Assembly (NCBI RefSeq): GCF_012427705.1
Contig: NZ_CP048602.1
Location: forward strand, 2,232,001-2,296,000
Reading direction: 5' to 3'
Length of the DNA: 64,000 nucleotides
Source: Vreelandella piezotolerans
GTDB lineage: Bacteria; Pseudomonadota; Gammaproteobacteria; Pseudomonadales; Halomonadaceae
Below the pieces are notes generated by a model. That model was not told the origin of the DNA, did no database searches, and was given only the letters and a program-made list of their open reading frames with translations. Position numbers and translations under genes: made by a program. Below, piece by piece: positions 19,009-29,730 of this stretch. Position 1 is the stretch's first letter. Every line of letters begins with the position of its first letter.

Positions 19009-20673
19009 GTGGAAAACGTTGAGCGCGATGTAATGGACTTTGACGTTGTCATCGTCGGCGCAGGCCCATCAGGCCTTGCCGCCGCTTGCCGCTTGATGCA
19101 ACAAGCAAACGAAGCCGAGCAGGAACTCACCGTCTGTGTCGTCGAAAAAGGCTCGGAAGTGGGCGCCCACATTCTATCTGGCGCGGTCTTCGAACCCCGC
19201 GCACTGGCAGAGCTGTTTCCTGATTGGGAAGAGCGCGGCGCCCCTCTGACGACGCCCGCCGTTCGCGACGAGGTATATCTGCTCAAAGATGCCGAGAAAG
19301 CGCAGAAAATCCCCAATGCGCTCGTTCCCAAAAGCATGCACAACACTGGCGGCGATCTGACGCGCTACGTGATTAGTGCGGGCAACCTGTGCCGCTGGCT
19401 GGCGGAACAGGCGGAGTCGCTGGGCGTCGAGATTTTCCCTGGCTTTGCCGCCCAGGAAGTCATCATCGAAGAGGATGTCGTTCGCGGTATTTTGATTGGT
19501 GATATGGGCGTGGGTGCCGATGGCACGCCCAAGGATGGCCATATGCCTGGTATGGAGCTGCGCGCTAAGTACACGCTCTTTGCCGAGGGTGCGCGAGGCC
19601 ACTTGGGCAAGCGACTGATCAACGACTTTTCTCTGAATGAAGGCCGCGATCCGCAGCACTACGGTATTGGCCTGAAAGAGCTGTGGGATGTGCCCGCCGA
19701 CAAGCACGAACCTGGCCTAGTGGTGCACGGTTCCGGATGGCCGCTAGATAGCAACACCCACGGCGGCTGGTTCCTCTACCATGCAGAGAACCAGCAGGTC
19801 GTCGTTGGACTGATCATGGATCTTGGCTACCAAAACCCGTGGCTCTCCCCGTTCGATGAATTCCAACGTATGAAACATCATCCGGAGCTCAGCCAATACC
19901 TAGAAGGCGGGAAACGCGTCGCTTACGGCGCACGGGCCATTGCCAAAGGTGGGTTCAACTGCCTGCCGAAAATGACGTTCCCAGGTGGTCTGCTGATTGG
20001 CTGCGACGCGGGCACGCTAAACTTTGCCAAAATCAAAGGCCTGCATACCGCCATGAAATCGGGCATGGTGGCTGCCGAGAGCGTCTTCGAGGCCATCAAA
20101 GGGGGTGATGAAGGGGGACAAGAGCTCGCCAACTTCACCAGCAAGTGGGAAGCTAGCTGGGCCTACCAGGAGCTAAAAGAGAGTGCGAGCTTCGGACCCG
20201 CCATTCATAAATACGGTACGGTAGGTGGCGGTGCCTATAACTTCGTGAATCAACTTCTGGGCAATAAACTACCTAACGTCCATGATACGACGACCGATCA
20301 TGGGGCGCTGAAGCCGGCCGCTGAGTTCGAGAAAATCGTCTACCCGAAGCCGGATGGCAAGCTATCGTTCGACAAATCCACGTCAGTGTTCTTGTCCAAC
20401 ACGAACCATGAAGAGGATCAGCCTTGCCACCTGCGTCTCGCAGACCCAGACCTACCGATTCGCCATAACCTACCTAAATACGCCGAGCCCGCACAGCGAT
20501 ACTGTCCGGCGGGCGTGTATGAAGTCGTCGAAGACGATCAAGGCCAGCCGCGTTTCCAGATCAACTTCCAAAACTGCGTGCACTGCAAGACTTGCGATAT
20601 CAAGGACCCTGCCCAGAACATCACCTGGGTAGCACCAGAAGGTGGCGGCGGACCGAACTATCCCAATATGTAA
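19009..20673 (+). CDS. Electron transfer flavoprotein-ubiquinone oxidoreductase
   Basis: This 554-residue membrane-associated FAD and iron-sulfur enzyme passes electrons from ETF to ubiquinone. The N-terminal dinucleotide fold VVIVGAGPSGLAAA binds FAD, the middle part contains the KGGFNCLPKMTFPGGLLIG quinone-domain segment, and the C-terminus has the four cluster cysteines (CPAGVYEV and NCVHCKTCDIKDP). I chose the GTG at 19009, with AAGGAG seven bases upstream, over an ATG ten codons earlier without an RBS. It is divergent from etfBA. Confidence 0.94.
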   Translation: MENVERDVMDFDVVIVGAGPSGLAAACRLMQQANEAEQELTVCVVEKGSEVGAHILSGAVFEPRALAELFPDWEERGAPLTTPAVRDEVYLLKDAEKAQKIPNALVPKSMHNTGGDLTRYVISAGNLCRWLAEQAESLGVEIFPGFAAQEVIIEEDVVRGILIGDMGVGADGTPKDGHMPGMELRAKYTLFAEGARGHLGKRLINDFSLNEGRDPQHYGIGLKELWDVPADKHEPGLVVHGSGWPLDSNTHGGWFLYHAENQQVVVGLIMDLGYQNPWLSPFDEFQRMKHHPELSQYLEGGKRVAYGARAIAKGGFNCLPKMTFPGGLLIGCDAGTLNFAKIKGLHTAMKSGMVAAESVFEAIKGGDEGGQELANFTSKWEASWAYQELKESASFGPAIHKYGTVGGGAYNFVNQLLGNKLPNVHDTTTDHGALKPAAEFEKIVYPKPDGKLSFDKSTSVFLSNTNHEEDQPCHLRLADPDLPIRHNLPKYAEPAQRYCPAGVYEVVEDDQGQPRFQINFQNCVHCKTCDIKDPAQNITWVAPEGGGGPNYPNM

Positions 20674-20688
20674 GTCCACCTCGATTGT

Positions 20689-20712
20689 TGCTGCCCCTTC
20701 AAAGGGGCAGCA
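20689..20712. terminator. Hairpin between ETF-QO and the diguanylate cyclase gene
   Basis: An 11 bp GC-rich inverted repeat (TGCTGCCCCTT and complement) with a minimal loop sits between two converging genes. The T-tracts on either side are poor, so it may be a weak bidirectional terminator. Confidence 0.55.
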
Positions 20713-20739
20713 TACATGCCTCTGGCTACCTTCGCGCTC

Positions 20740-22248
20740 TTACACCGACCACCGCTCATGAAAATACGCGGTGTTCTTGCCCGCCTGCTTGGCGCGATAC
20801 ATGGCGGCATCAGCACGCTTCATCAACGTTTGCTCGTCGGCCCCATCATGGGGAAATAACGCCACACCAATACTGACCGAAATCAAACACGTTTGCCCTT
20901 GTAAAGCGAAAGGCTCTTGTATAGCGGTCACCAGCTGTTCGGTAATTCGTGTCACAGGCTCTCGCTGGGTGATGTTTCTCAATAAAATAACGAATTCATC
21001 GCCCCCCAGCCGAGCAACGACATCATGTTCGCGCACCGAAGCCAGCAGCCTCTTAGCGACTAGCCGTAGCAACTTATCTCCCGCTTCATGGCCTTGGGTA
21101 TCGTTGACGCTCTTGAAGCGGTCCAAATCCAAGAACAGCAAGGCAAAGCCTTCTTCTGACTCACGATGCTGCCCAATCGTTTGGTCCACCACATAGCTCA
21201 GGTAAGCTCGATTAGGTAGCTGGGTCAGGGTATCGTGAAACGCAAGGTGCTCGATATGGCGGGCGTGGCGCAGCCGTTCATCCATCACTCGCTGACGCTC
21301 TCGCTGCAACTGATGGCTAAGCCGCGCCAAGAGCCCAAGAAACATCAGGGCGGCGACACTCACAATCAGCGCGCGCAACCAGTAGCGACGCGCCATCGGG
21401 TAAGCACTCGCCAACTGCTCCTCCACCGAGATGCCTACCACGATGGACAGAGGAAAACGAAACAGCGGCCGGACCAAGGTCATTCTCTCGACCTCCATCC
21501 AATGCGTGAGGAAGGGCTTATCGTCGCTATTCATAATCTCATCATAGGACGGCAACGCCATGATGGTGCGAGAGGTTAGCTGGGAGCCACTTCGGGCAAT
21601 ACGCGTGACGTTCCCAGCATCCACTAACGCGAGTAACCCGCGCTCCCCCAGTGACCCCGCATCATACCCACTGACGAAGTAGTCAGCACTGACGGTTAAC
21701 GTCGCCCACTCAGGGACGTTACTCTCATTGCTAAGCTTTCTAGCAAATAGCAGCTGTTGGCGCCCCGCCGCCGAAAACGCCTCGACCACTAACTCGGTTA
21801 CATCTGGCAGCGTGGGAAAAGTGTCGCCCTGTGTGGCTAGCTCCCAAGGGCTCGTGCTCTCTTTTACCCTTCCTTGACCATCAACGATGCTCACTGAAAA
21901 AATCAACCCGGGTGGCAGCAAGTTCCTCTCAGAAAGCGTGGTCAAGATATCTGAACGCTGCTGGCTAGCGACGAAATCGACGAGTTTCAAGGTGGCATCG
22001 ATCTCTCGCAGCGATCTCAGTACCCTAGCTTCGTAGGTATCTGCTATATCGCCGATCGAATGCTCGATTTGACGCTTTATCGCCGCTTGCTCACGACTGA
22101 CCAAATAGTGGGTACTGCTTACGATGATCAGCACGATCAAAAGGCCGACCGTACCAAAAAGCACCAATGGTTCGGCTAATCGATCGCGCCACGAATATAC
22201 CCTATGCTGCGCGTCCAGGCGCAGCGATGGTCCTTTGAGGTTACTCAA
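20740..22248 (-). CDS. Diguanylate cyclase with periplasmic sensor domain
   Basis: This 502-residue inner-membrane protein has two transmembrane helices (about 27-48 and 290-308) around a ~240-residue periplasmic domain that looks like a double-Cache (PAS-like) sensor, followed by a GGDEF domain. The active-site GGDEF is intact at 415-419 and the inhibitory site RxxD is present at 406-409, so it should make cyclic di-GMP with product inhibition. There is no EAL domain. The start is a TTG at 22248, overlapping the stop of the PstS-like gene by 8 bases. The order porin, PstS-like protein, cyclase suggests the periplasmic protein may inform the sensor domain; that is inference. Confidence 0.88.
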   Translation of the reverse strand: MSNLKGPSLRLDAQHRVYSWRDRLAEPLVLFGTVGLLIVLIIVSSTHYLVSREQAAIKRQIEHSIGDIADTYEARVLRSLREIDATLKLVDFVASQQRSDILTTLSERNLLPPGLIFSVSIVDGQGRVKESTSPWELATQGDTFPTLPDVTELVVEAFSAAGRQQLLFARKLSNESNVPEWATLTVSADYFVSGYDAGSLGERGLLALVDAGNVTRIARSGSQLTSRTIMALPSYDEIMNSDDKPFLTHWMEVERMTLVRPLFRFPLSIVVGISVEEQLASAYPMARRYWLRALIVSVAALMFLGLLARLSHQLQRERQRVMDERLRHARHIEHLAFHDTLTQLPNRAYLSYVVDQTIGQHRESEEGFALLFLDLDRFKSVNDTQGHEAGDKLLRLVAKRLLASVREHDVVARLGGDEFVILLRNITQREPVTRITEQLVTAIQEPFALQGQTCLISVSIGVALFPHDGADEQTLMKRADAAMYRAKQAGKNTAYFHERWSV

Positions 22249-22666
22249 TCGTCACCACCCGCAACCGATCATCCAAATAACGGGCATCAATGTAGCCAAG
22301 GGCGCCGGGGTCGCGAGCGAGCCTCTCTACCACGGCCTGGCTATCGGCAAGCGTTTGAGGCGGCTGGCCTCGACCAGTAAAAATCAACCTCGCCCAATGG
22401 GCGCGCAACTGTGCCGGTGTCTTTTCGATGTAGCGACGGTAAAACTCGTCTCGCTCACGTGACCGTTCGGATTGGTCGATAGGCGTTATCGCCGCCCCCC
22501 CTTGAAGCCGCGTTCGGCTGTCCAAATAAAGGTCTTTCAGCTCTTGACGCTGGATCCGAGTCAGTCCTGTCTCTGCAGATACCACCACGACCAAGTCAGC
22601 AACGCCTGCACAGGGAAGCAAGCCGAGCAGTAAACAACAGCATGCTTGAGATAGTCGCTTTGCCAT
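22241..22666 (-). CDS. Small PstS-like periplasmic binding protein
   Basis: The 141-residue protein has a signal peptide (hydrophobic 9-20, cleavage near GVA-DLV) and resembles one lobe of PstS-type phosphate-binding proteins: LTRIQRQELKDLYL, an ITPIDQSERSRERDEFYRR segment and a GALGYIDARYL motif. It is about half the length of true PstS. I chose the ATG at 22666. The RBS AAGGAG overlaps the stop codon of the upstream porin gene (TAAGGAG), so the two are coupled. The ligand is unknown. Confidence 0.72.
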   Translation of the reverse strand: MAKRLSQACCCLLLGLLPCAGVADLVVVVSAETGLTRIQRQELKDLYLDSRTRLQGGAAITPIDQSERSRERDEFYRRYIEKTPAQLRAHWARLIFTGRGQPPQTLADSQAVVERLARDPGALGYIDARYLDDRLRVVTIE

Positions 22667-22677
22667 CGTCACGCTCC

Positions 22678-23907
22678 TTAAAACACAAAGTCGAGCGCGA
22701 GGCTAAACAGATTTATATTGCCCCCTGGCTGGAAATTGGGCTGCTGATTGATCAGCCCGCCAGGGGAACCGGAGCGAAAATCGATATGGTCATATTGTGC
22801 CGTTAGCGCCATCCCTGGGCGAAAATCCCAACGCAAACCAAGGGTGCTGCTATCTTGTGATAGCCCAGACGACAGCACGGCATTCAGCGTGCTGTTGAGC
22901 ACCACGGCCGCCTCAGAAAAGGGAGAGGGATAAAATCCAGGGGTCAGTCCGGGCTCGGATCGATTGCTCAGAACACGGGCGCGTCCGAGTGCCGCATAGG
23001 GGGTCCATTGGCCAATGCGATAGCCCGCCGTCAAGTGAGCGTTTTCACTACTGCCCAGGAGAGTCGACGAAGAAAACTTGGCCCACTCCCCCTCCACAAA
23101 CCATGAACCGGGGTCGTAGTTGACGCCAAAGCTCAAAATGCGGATGGGTTTGCCATCGACTTCATAACGCTCGGCCAAGGTCTCTCCCGGAGGCCCAAAA
23201 AGCCGGTAAACATCGAAGAACTGGGTCAACTCATCGGCTTGTACACTGAGCTCGCCATAGCTGGCAAAAAGTGTCGTATTGCCCCACCGCGTATGCTGAG
23301 AAAGGCCCCACGAGTCGGAAGAGTCGATATCTCCTGTCTCATACTCCACGCTACCGCCACCATAGCTCAGACGCACATCGTTGATCGCCTCACCCAAATA
23401 GTAGCGATAGCGAAGATCGACTCCATCGAAATTGGCGACGGGAACGAGACGATAAATCTCAGCAGGCGGTCTGATCCAAGGGGTAGCAAAACTCACTTTG
23501 CGGTACTCGGAATTCATGAAGCTTCCTTGCACCATGCGACCTACGCGAAAGCTTAACGACGGCGTCGCGTCATACTGAAGATAGGCCCACTCGATATCCG
23601 GCGAGTAGGAGCCATCGAAGCGTTTTTCGCTGACCACCTGAACGGTCGCGGAGAGGGAAGACGTCGCGGCAAGCGTCGTTTGAAGCCCCAATCGGCTATC
23701 AACTTCAGCACTCCACTCCCCGCTGAAACCCGCACCCGAGGAGGCGAACGGATCGGCCACGAAATCGGCATCAGCAATATCTGAATGCACGACACCTAGC
23801 GTGCCGAACCCATTCAGGCTAACGCTGGGCAGTGACGTGTCGGCCGATATAACGCCGCTGTAAACCGCAAGGGAAATGGCGCACGACCTGACAAACTGCC
23901 TTAGCAT
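22678..23907 (-). CDS. Porin-like outer-membrane beta-barrel protein
   Basis: The 409-residue protein has a signal peptide (cleavage near ISADT, about residue 22) and a pattern of alternating hydrophobic residues and aromatic belts. It has a Gly/Tyr/Trp-rich sequence and ends in FSLALDFVF, a terminal Phe that is the usual assembly signal for outer-membrane barrels. A GFGTLGVVHSD start and a SEYRKVSFATPWIRPP segment are seen in a family of porin-like proteins that sit beside PstS-like and GGDEF genes. Substrate not deducible. It is first in the three-gene operon. Confidence 0.78.
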   Translation of the reverse strand: MLRQFVRSCAISLAVYSGVISADTSLPSVSLNGFGTLGVVHSDIADADFVADPFASSGAGFSGEWSAEVDSRLGLQTTLAATSSLSATVQVVSEKRFDGSYSPDIEWAYLQYDATPSLSFRVGRMVQGSFMNSEYRKVSFATPWIRPPAEIYRLVPVANFDGVDLRYRYYLGEAINDVRLSYGGGSVEYETGDIDSSDSWGLSQHTRWGNTTLFASYGELSVQADELTQFFDVYRLFGPPGETLAERYEVDGKPIRILSFGVNYDPGSWFVEGEWAKFSSSTLLGSSENAHLTAGYRIGQWTPYAALGRARVLSNRSEPGLTPGFYPSPFSEAAVVLNSTLNAVLSSGLSQDSSTLGLRWDFRPGMALTAQYDHIDFRSGSPGGLINQQPNFQPGGNINLFSLALDFVF

Positions 23908-23944
23908 GCCGATTACCTGCTGGGTAAATGGTTAACTGCCAAGC

Positions 23945-23973
23945 ATTTAATCGGCCAGACTAGACTAAGTCAA
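23945..23973 (-). promoter_or_regulatory. Candidate promoter of the porin operon
   Basis: On the minus strand TTGACT (23968-23973) and TTAAAT (23945-23950) are 17 bases apart, with 5/6 and 4/6 matches to the sigma-70 hexamers, about 37 bases before the porin ATG. Confidence 0.5.
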
Positions 23974-24044
23974 ACGCCATTGAACCAATCGGTCCTGACA
24001 ACAGTTAAAAGAGCCTCCTTGACAAGCTAAACGGAACGTCAACG

Positions 24045-26243
24045 CTAGCTTGCGGACTCCATGATCTCGATGGGCGCACGACGGGCAATCAAACGTCGCC
24101 GGCCGGCTTGGACAAAGCGAACGTCGATGACGGGGTCGGAGGGGTTGCCTTCGACGGCGGCCACTTCACCTTCGCCAAACACCGCATGTAGCAGCCGTTG
24201 ACCAGGGTAGAAATGGCTGTGTACACGATAACCAGCCACGGTTTCGTTCACCTGAGGTGCCGCCAGGGCAATATCCTCGCGCCCGATCTTTTTCAAGTAG
24301 CGCTCGACCAAGCTTGGTGCATTCACCGCTACCGGGTCACTCGGTGGCTGGGCGTGTGCAAGATGCTCGGCAATGCGCATACCGTCTTGCCAGGCACTTT
24401 CAGCAATGAAGCGGCTTGGCTTGTGGACACCGCCATCGTGCAGAACGAGCAACTGCTCTTTGGCACGAGTAATGGCGACGTAAAATAGCCTTCGCTCCTC
24501 TTCCAATCGCTCGTCGCTCAGGGGGTTATCGTGACTGTAGTAAGGAAAGTCTTCTTCGTTGACCCCGGCCACCGCCACCAAAGGCCATTCGAGGCCTTTG
24601 GCACCGTGCACCGTACTGATCAATACGCCACCCGCCTGATTCTCCACGGGGCGCTCGAGCAGTTCGATGAACGCATCGGGGTCTTGTACACTCTCGGCCT
24701 GCTCGATCAGTACATCTAGCAGTCGTACGTCCTCCTCCCCCTTGTCGCGTCTCGCAGCGGCACGCTTCAACGTCTTTTCTGCATCGATAACCTCGACCAC
24801 GTGACTGAGCAGTTTTGCCGGTGGCCAAGCACTCAGCCTCGGCAATTCACACAGCAATTCCCAGCGTTTTTTGAGGGTGCGCCGCTGAAGCGGTTTCAAT
24901 GCGGCCAGCACGGGTTCATGGCGCTCCGGCCACTGCTGAGTACTCGCAAGCTGGTAGGCCAGGCGCTGCAAGCGCTCTCTGGCAACGAACGGGGTTGGCT
25001 GAGCTAATAACAGCAGCAACTGCTCGGGATCCTGTAACAGCTCTGGGCGCCTGGAGAGCTTCAGATAGCCCGCCAATGCCTGCACCAAAGGCAAGCGAAA
25101 CACAAAGCGGTCTTCTCGCAACATTCGAAAGGGAATACCCGCCTGAAGCAGTGCGAGCTGGAACGGCACCGACAGTGCCCAACTGCGCACGAGCAGGCTG
25201 GCATCGCTCAGAGCGCGCCCTTGCGATTGCCAATCGATCAGCGCATCCAGCAAAAAACGGCTGCCTTGACCTGCGTTGATGCGGGTCGCCGGGTTGCGAG
25301 CCCCTGCCAAGCAGAGCTGATCAGGCCGTCGGCGGTTGGCCATGATGGCGTGATTGGCCGTAAGCGCCAGCGCGTGCCCATGACGAAAGGTCATTGAGAG
25401 CGGATAGTCGGTGGCGTCACCAAACGTCGCGGTAAAGTTTTCCAGCATCGTATCAGGGCGTGCCCCCCGCCACTCGTATATGCACTGGTTGGCATCGCCC
25501 ACCGCCATAACGCTCGCAGTGGAACCGGCCAGCACGGCGAGCAGTCGTTGCTGAACCGTATTGATGTCCTGATACTCATCGACGATCACGTGATCCAAAA
25601 ACCCCTCGACGCGCTGGCGAAGTGCGTCATCGGCTTCCAGGGCCTGTACGGGACGGTAGAGCAGATCCGCATAGCTCATCACTCCTTCCGCCTCCAAAAG
25701 GCGTTCGGCCTCGGCGAAGGCAGCAGGAAAGTAATCGGTGTCAGGCTCGAACTGAAGCCGCTCGTAGAGGGTCTCGGCAGATAGCATTTCCGCCTTTACC
25801 AACCCGCAAAAATGCGCCAGTGCTTCCAGGCGGTCGCCCTCTAGCGCAGCGTCACGGCGCTCCATTTGGTCGGCCAGCACGTTCAAACTAGCCTGACGCA
25901 GCAAGCGCTCCATCTGCCACTCGGCAGAGAGTAACCGTCTAGGGGCCAGCGCCCCCCAACGGCACAAGCTTTGCGTCAGACGATGCCCCAGAGAGTGAAA
26001 CGTGCGCACATCGGGCAGCGGTTGCCCATCTGGGGCCATGGTGGCCAGGCGTCGCTGGAAATCCTCTTTAGCAGAACGATTGAACATCAGCACCAGCATT
26101 CGCTTGGGAGCAACGCCGCTCGATAGCAGATGAAGTACTCGAGCGGCCATGGTCGTGGTCTTACCCGCTCCCGCCACGGCGGCAACACGAGCATGCCCTT
26201 CGCCATGGTGAACCACTGCTTGCTGTTCGGCCGTTAGCTTCAC
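24045..26243 (-). CDS. UvrD/Rep-family ATP-dependent helicase
   Basis: This 732-residue superfamily 1A helicase has Walker A GAGKTT at 25-30, motif II VDEYQDI, GDANQCIYEWRGA (motif III), TFRHG (motif IV), STVHGAKGLEWP (motif V) and LFYVAITRAKEQL (motif VI). The last ~50 residues, from the YPGQRLLHAVFGEG segment on, look like the small Tudor-like C-terminal domain of UvrD/PcrA. It is divergent enough from UvrD and Rep that I leave it unnamed. The start is GTG at 26243, forming a GTGA overlap with the stop of the DUF1285 gene, so both are coupled. Confidence 0.88.
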   Translation of the reverse strand: MKLTAEQQAVVHHGEGHARVAAVAGAGKTTTMAARVLHLLSSGVAPKRMLVLMFNRSAKEDFQRRLATMAPDGQPLPDVRTFHSLGHRLTQSLCRWGALAPRRLLSAEWQMERLLRQASLNVLADQMERRDAALEGDRLEALAHFCGLVKAEMLSAETLYERLQFEPDTDYFPAAFAEAERLLEAEGVMSYADLLYRPVQALEADDALRQRVEGFLDHVIVDEYQDINTVQQRLLAVLAGSTASVMAVGDANQCIYEWRGARPDTMLENFTATFGDATDYPLSMTFRHGHALALTANHAIMANRRRPDQLCLAGARNPATRINAGQGSRFLLDALIDWQSQGRALSDASLLVRSWALSVPFQLALLQAGIPFRMLREDRFVFRLPLVQALAGYLKLSRRPELLQDPEQLLLLLAQPTPFVARERLQRLAYQLASTQQWPERHEPVLAALKPLQRRTLKKRWELLCELPRLSAWPPAKLLSHVVEVIDAEKTLKRAAARRDKGEEDVRLLDVLIEQAESVQDPDAFIELLERPVENQAGGVLISTVHGAKGLEWPLVAVAGVNEEDFPYYSHDNPLSDERLEEERRLFYVAITRAKEQLLVLHDGGVHKPSRFIAESAWQDGMRIAEHLAHAQPPSDPVAVNAPSLVERYLKKIGREDIALAAPQVNETVAGYRVHSHFYPGQRLLHAVFGEGEVAAVEGNPSDPVIDVRFVQAGRRRLIARRAPIEIMESAS

Positions 26244-26800
26244 GGCGCCTCACTTGGCAAGCTATCGCTCCATTGACCAAGTGGATGCCAGCTTCCTGCA
26301 CTATAGAGTCGGCAAACCGTTTGTCCACTTGCCGCTTCTTCGACGCGGGCTTGCTCCACTAAGCGATAGAACACGTTGCGGTGCAGCCGAGCTGCCAAGC
26401 CAAAGCGAATGGCACACTCGGGCGCTAAATCACCTTCAGGTGTCATCGACAGCGATAAGGGATGATCAGCGTCCAGGCGCACCACATCCTCGAACTGGGT
26501 GGTCAGCCACCAGGCGTCGTCGCGAAAATCGGCCTCGACGATCACTAATGGACGATCCTCGACGCTGACGCGCCAGCGCTCAGCGGGGGTCACCAGGCAA
26601 TACCCTTCCGCATCCCGCCGCAAAAGACTGGCAAGCACCTTGGCAATCGCCGGGCGTGCGAAAGGCTTGCCTTCATGCAGCCAAGTGCCATCCGCCTGGA
26701 TGCGTATGTCGATATCGCCCGTGAGCTCGGGCTGCCAAGTATCGACAGGGGGAATGGTCGCCGAGCCGCCGGATTGCTGAAGTAGCCGATCAATGTTCAT
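26240..26800 (-). CDS. DUF1285 family protein
   Basis: The 186-residue protein shows the DUF1285 pattern: DIRIQADGTWLHEGKPF, a LASLLRRDAEGYCLVTPAERWRV core, and a VEADFRDDAWWLTTQ strand. The function of the family is unknown; no signal or membrane segment is seen. I chose the ATG at 26800, which has GGGGAG seven bases upstream; an ATG at 26806 and a TTG at 26815 are too close to that site. Its stop codon overlaps the start of the UvrD-like helicase. Confidence 0.8.
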   Translation of the reverse strand: MNIDRLLQQSGGSATIPPVDTWQPELTGDIDIRIQADGTWLHEGKPFARPAIAKVLASLLRRDAEGYCLVTPAERWRVSVEDRPLVIVEADFRDDAWWLTTQFEDVVRLDADHPLSLSMTPEGDLAPECAIRFGLAARLHRNVFYRLVEQARVEEAASGQTVCRLYSAGSWHPLGQWSDSLPSEAP

Positions 26801-26826
26801 TGCCATGCTCCCCAAAAGATAGCGCG

Positions 26827-27660
26827 TTACACTACCAGCCCAGATCGTGCCAGCGCCTCTTTCACATGGGCAGGCGCATCGGGCACGGCAGCCCGGAAAA
26901 GATGGTAGAAGTTCACCGTCGTCTGCATCGCAACTTCATCGACGCTGATGCCTCGTTCACGGGCAATACACTCAGCCACCTCGACGACCCACGCGGGTTC
27001 GTTGGGCTTTCCGCGATGGGGAACGGGTGCCAAATAGGGGCTGTCGGTTTCGATGAGCAGCCTATCCAGTGGAAGCTGGCGTGCCAGCGTACGCAGTGAC
27101 GCAGCGTTACGGAAGGTGATAATACCGGAAAGCGAAATGTAAAAACCCAGCCGCACGGCTTCCCGGGCCATCTCCAGATCTTCGGTGAAGCAGTGAATCA
27201 CCCCCCCCACCTGAGGATTGCTGTGTTCCCGCAGCAGCGCCAACGTATCGTCTTTCGCCTCACGGGTATGGATGATCACCGGTAGTTCTAATTCGCTTGC
27301 GGCCATTAGGTGCCGTTTGAAGCGCTCATGCTGGACGCTTAGCGGTACGCTCTCCTGGTAGTGATAATCCAGCCCGGTCTCGCCAATGGCCACCGCGCCA
27401 TACTGCTCGGCAGCTTCGACGATCTCGTCCACGCTGGGTTCGTGCGCCGCCTGATACAGCGGGTGCAGACCGGCGGAGATCGCAACGTCAGGGTGCTCTC
27501 TGGCAATGGCGGCCAGCCCAGGCAGCTCCTCCAGCGTCGTCGAAATCGCGAGAAACTGGCTAACGTTCGCTTGACGCGCAGCGGCCAGGGTGGCTGCTAC
27601 GTCGCCACCGTGGGTATGTTCCGATAAACGATCGAGATGGCAGTGAGAGTCGACAAACAT
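26827..27660 (-). CDS. TatD-family metal-dependent hydrolase
   Basis: The 277-residue TIM-barrel protein has metal-binding residues in VDSHCHLD (start), GETGLDYHY, IIHTREA, GVIHCFTED and ETDSPYLAP. This set is typical of TatD/YcfH DNases, which remove nucleotides from DNA 3' ends. It ends the holB-pilZ-tatD group, and in E. coli its relative ycfH also follows holB. The exact substrate is not known. Confidence 0.9.
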   Translation of the reverse strand: MFVDSHCHLDRLSEHTHGGDVAATLAAARQANVSQFLAISTTLEELPGLAAIAREHPDVAISAGLHPLYQAAHEPSVDEIVEAAEQYGAVAIGETGLDYHYQESVPLSVQHERFKRHLMAASELELPVIIHTREAKDDTLALLREHSNPQVGGVIHCFTEDLEMAREAVRLGFYISLSGIITFRNAASLRTLARQLPLDRLLIETDSPYLAPVPHRGKPNEPAWVVEVAECIARERGISVDEVAMQTTVNFYHLFRAAVPDAPAHVKEALARSGLVV

Positions 27661-27695
27661 GCAGGGCTCTTTGAGTGTATAGAAAAATCGCTGAA

Positions 27696-28031
27696 TTAAA
27701 GCGTAAATGAAGGGGGCGCTTTATCGAGCTGGCCCGCCAACAGCGTCTCGATACGGTCGCGAACGGAGTAATCCTGCTGGCTGAAGTGAACGCCGATGCC
27801 CGGCATACGCCGACCGCTCACGCCTTCGGGAGATATCCAAATCACCTGTCCTGTCACCGAAAGACGCTCACTCTCCCCTGGCAGGGTCAGCAGCAGCATG
27901 ACCGACTGCCCCAGGCTGTAGAGTGTTTTCGTCGGTACGAAAATCCCACCTCGGTCCAAAAAGGGCATGTAGGCGGACAACAGCGTTGGTACATCCGGTA
28001 TCGTCAAAGAGAGCGCTTTTTGGGCAGCCAT
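27696..28031 (-). CDS. pilZ: Type IV pilus assembly protein PilZ
   Basis: The 111-residue protein resembles the founding PilZ of Pseudomonas aeruginosa: SLTIPDVPTLLSAYMPFL, GGIFVPTKTLYSLGQSV, LSVTGQVIWISPEG and GIGVHFS. Like that protein it lacks the RxxxR cyclic di-GMP-binding motif at its N-terminus, so it likely acts through protein contacts (PilB and FimX in other species). I chose the ATG at 28031, with GAGG upstream; the longer frame would overlap holB. Position after holB is as in Pseudomonas. Confidence 0.87.
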   Translation of the reverse strand: MAAQKALSLTIPDVPTLLSAYMPFLDRGGIFVPTKTLYSLGQSVMLLLTLPGESERLSVTGQVIWISPEGVSGRRMPGIGVHFSQQDYSVRDRIETLLAGQLDKAPPSFTL

Positions 28032-28054
28032 CACGACCTCGTTACAACCAGTGG

Positions 28055-29691
<1,637 letters not shown>

Positions 29692-29730
29692 TTACTCAAT
29701 TGATACGCCATCTTGGTCGATGGCAGCGAT

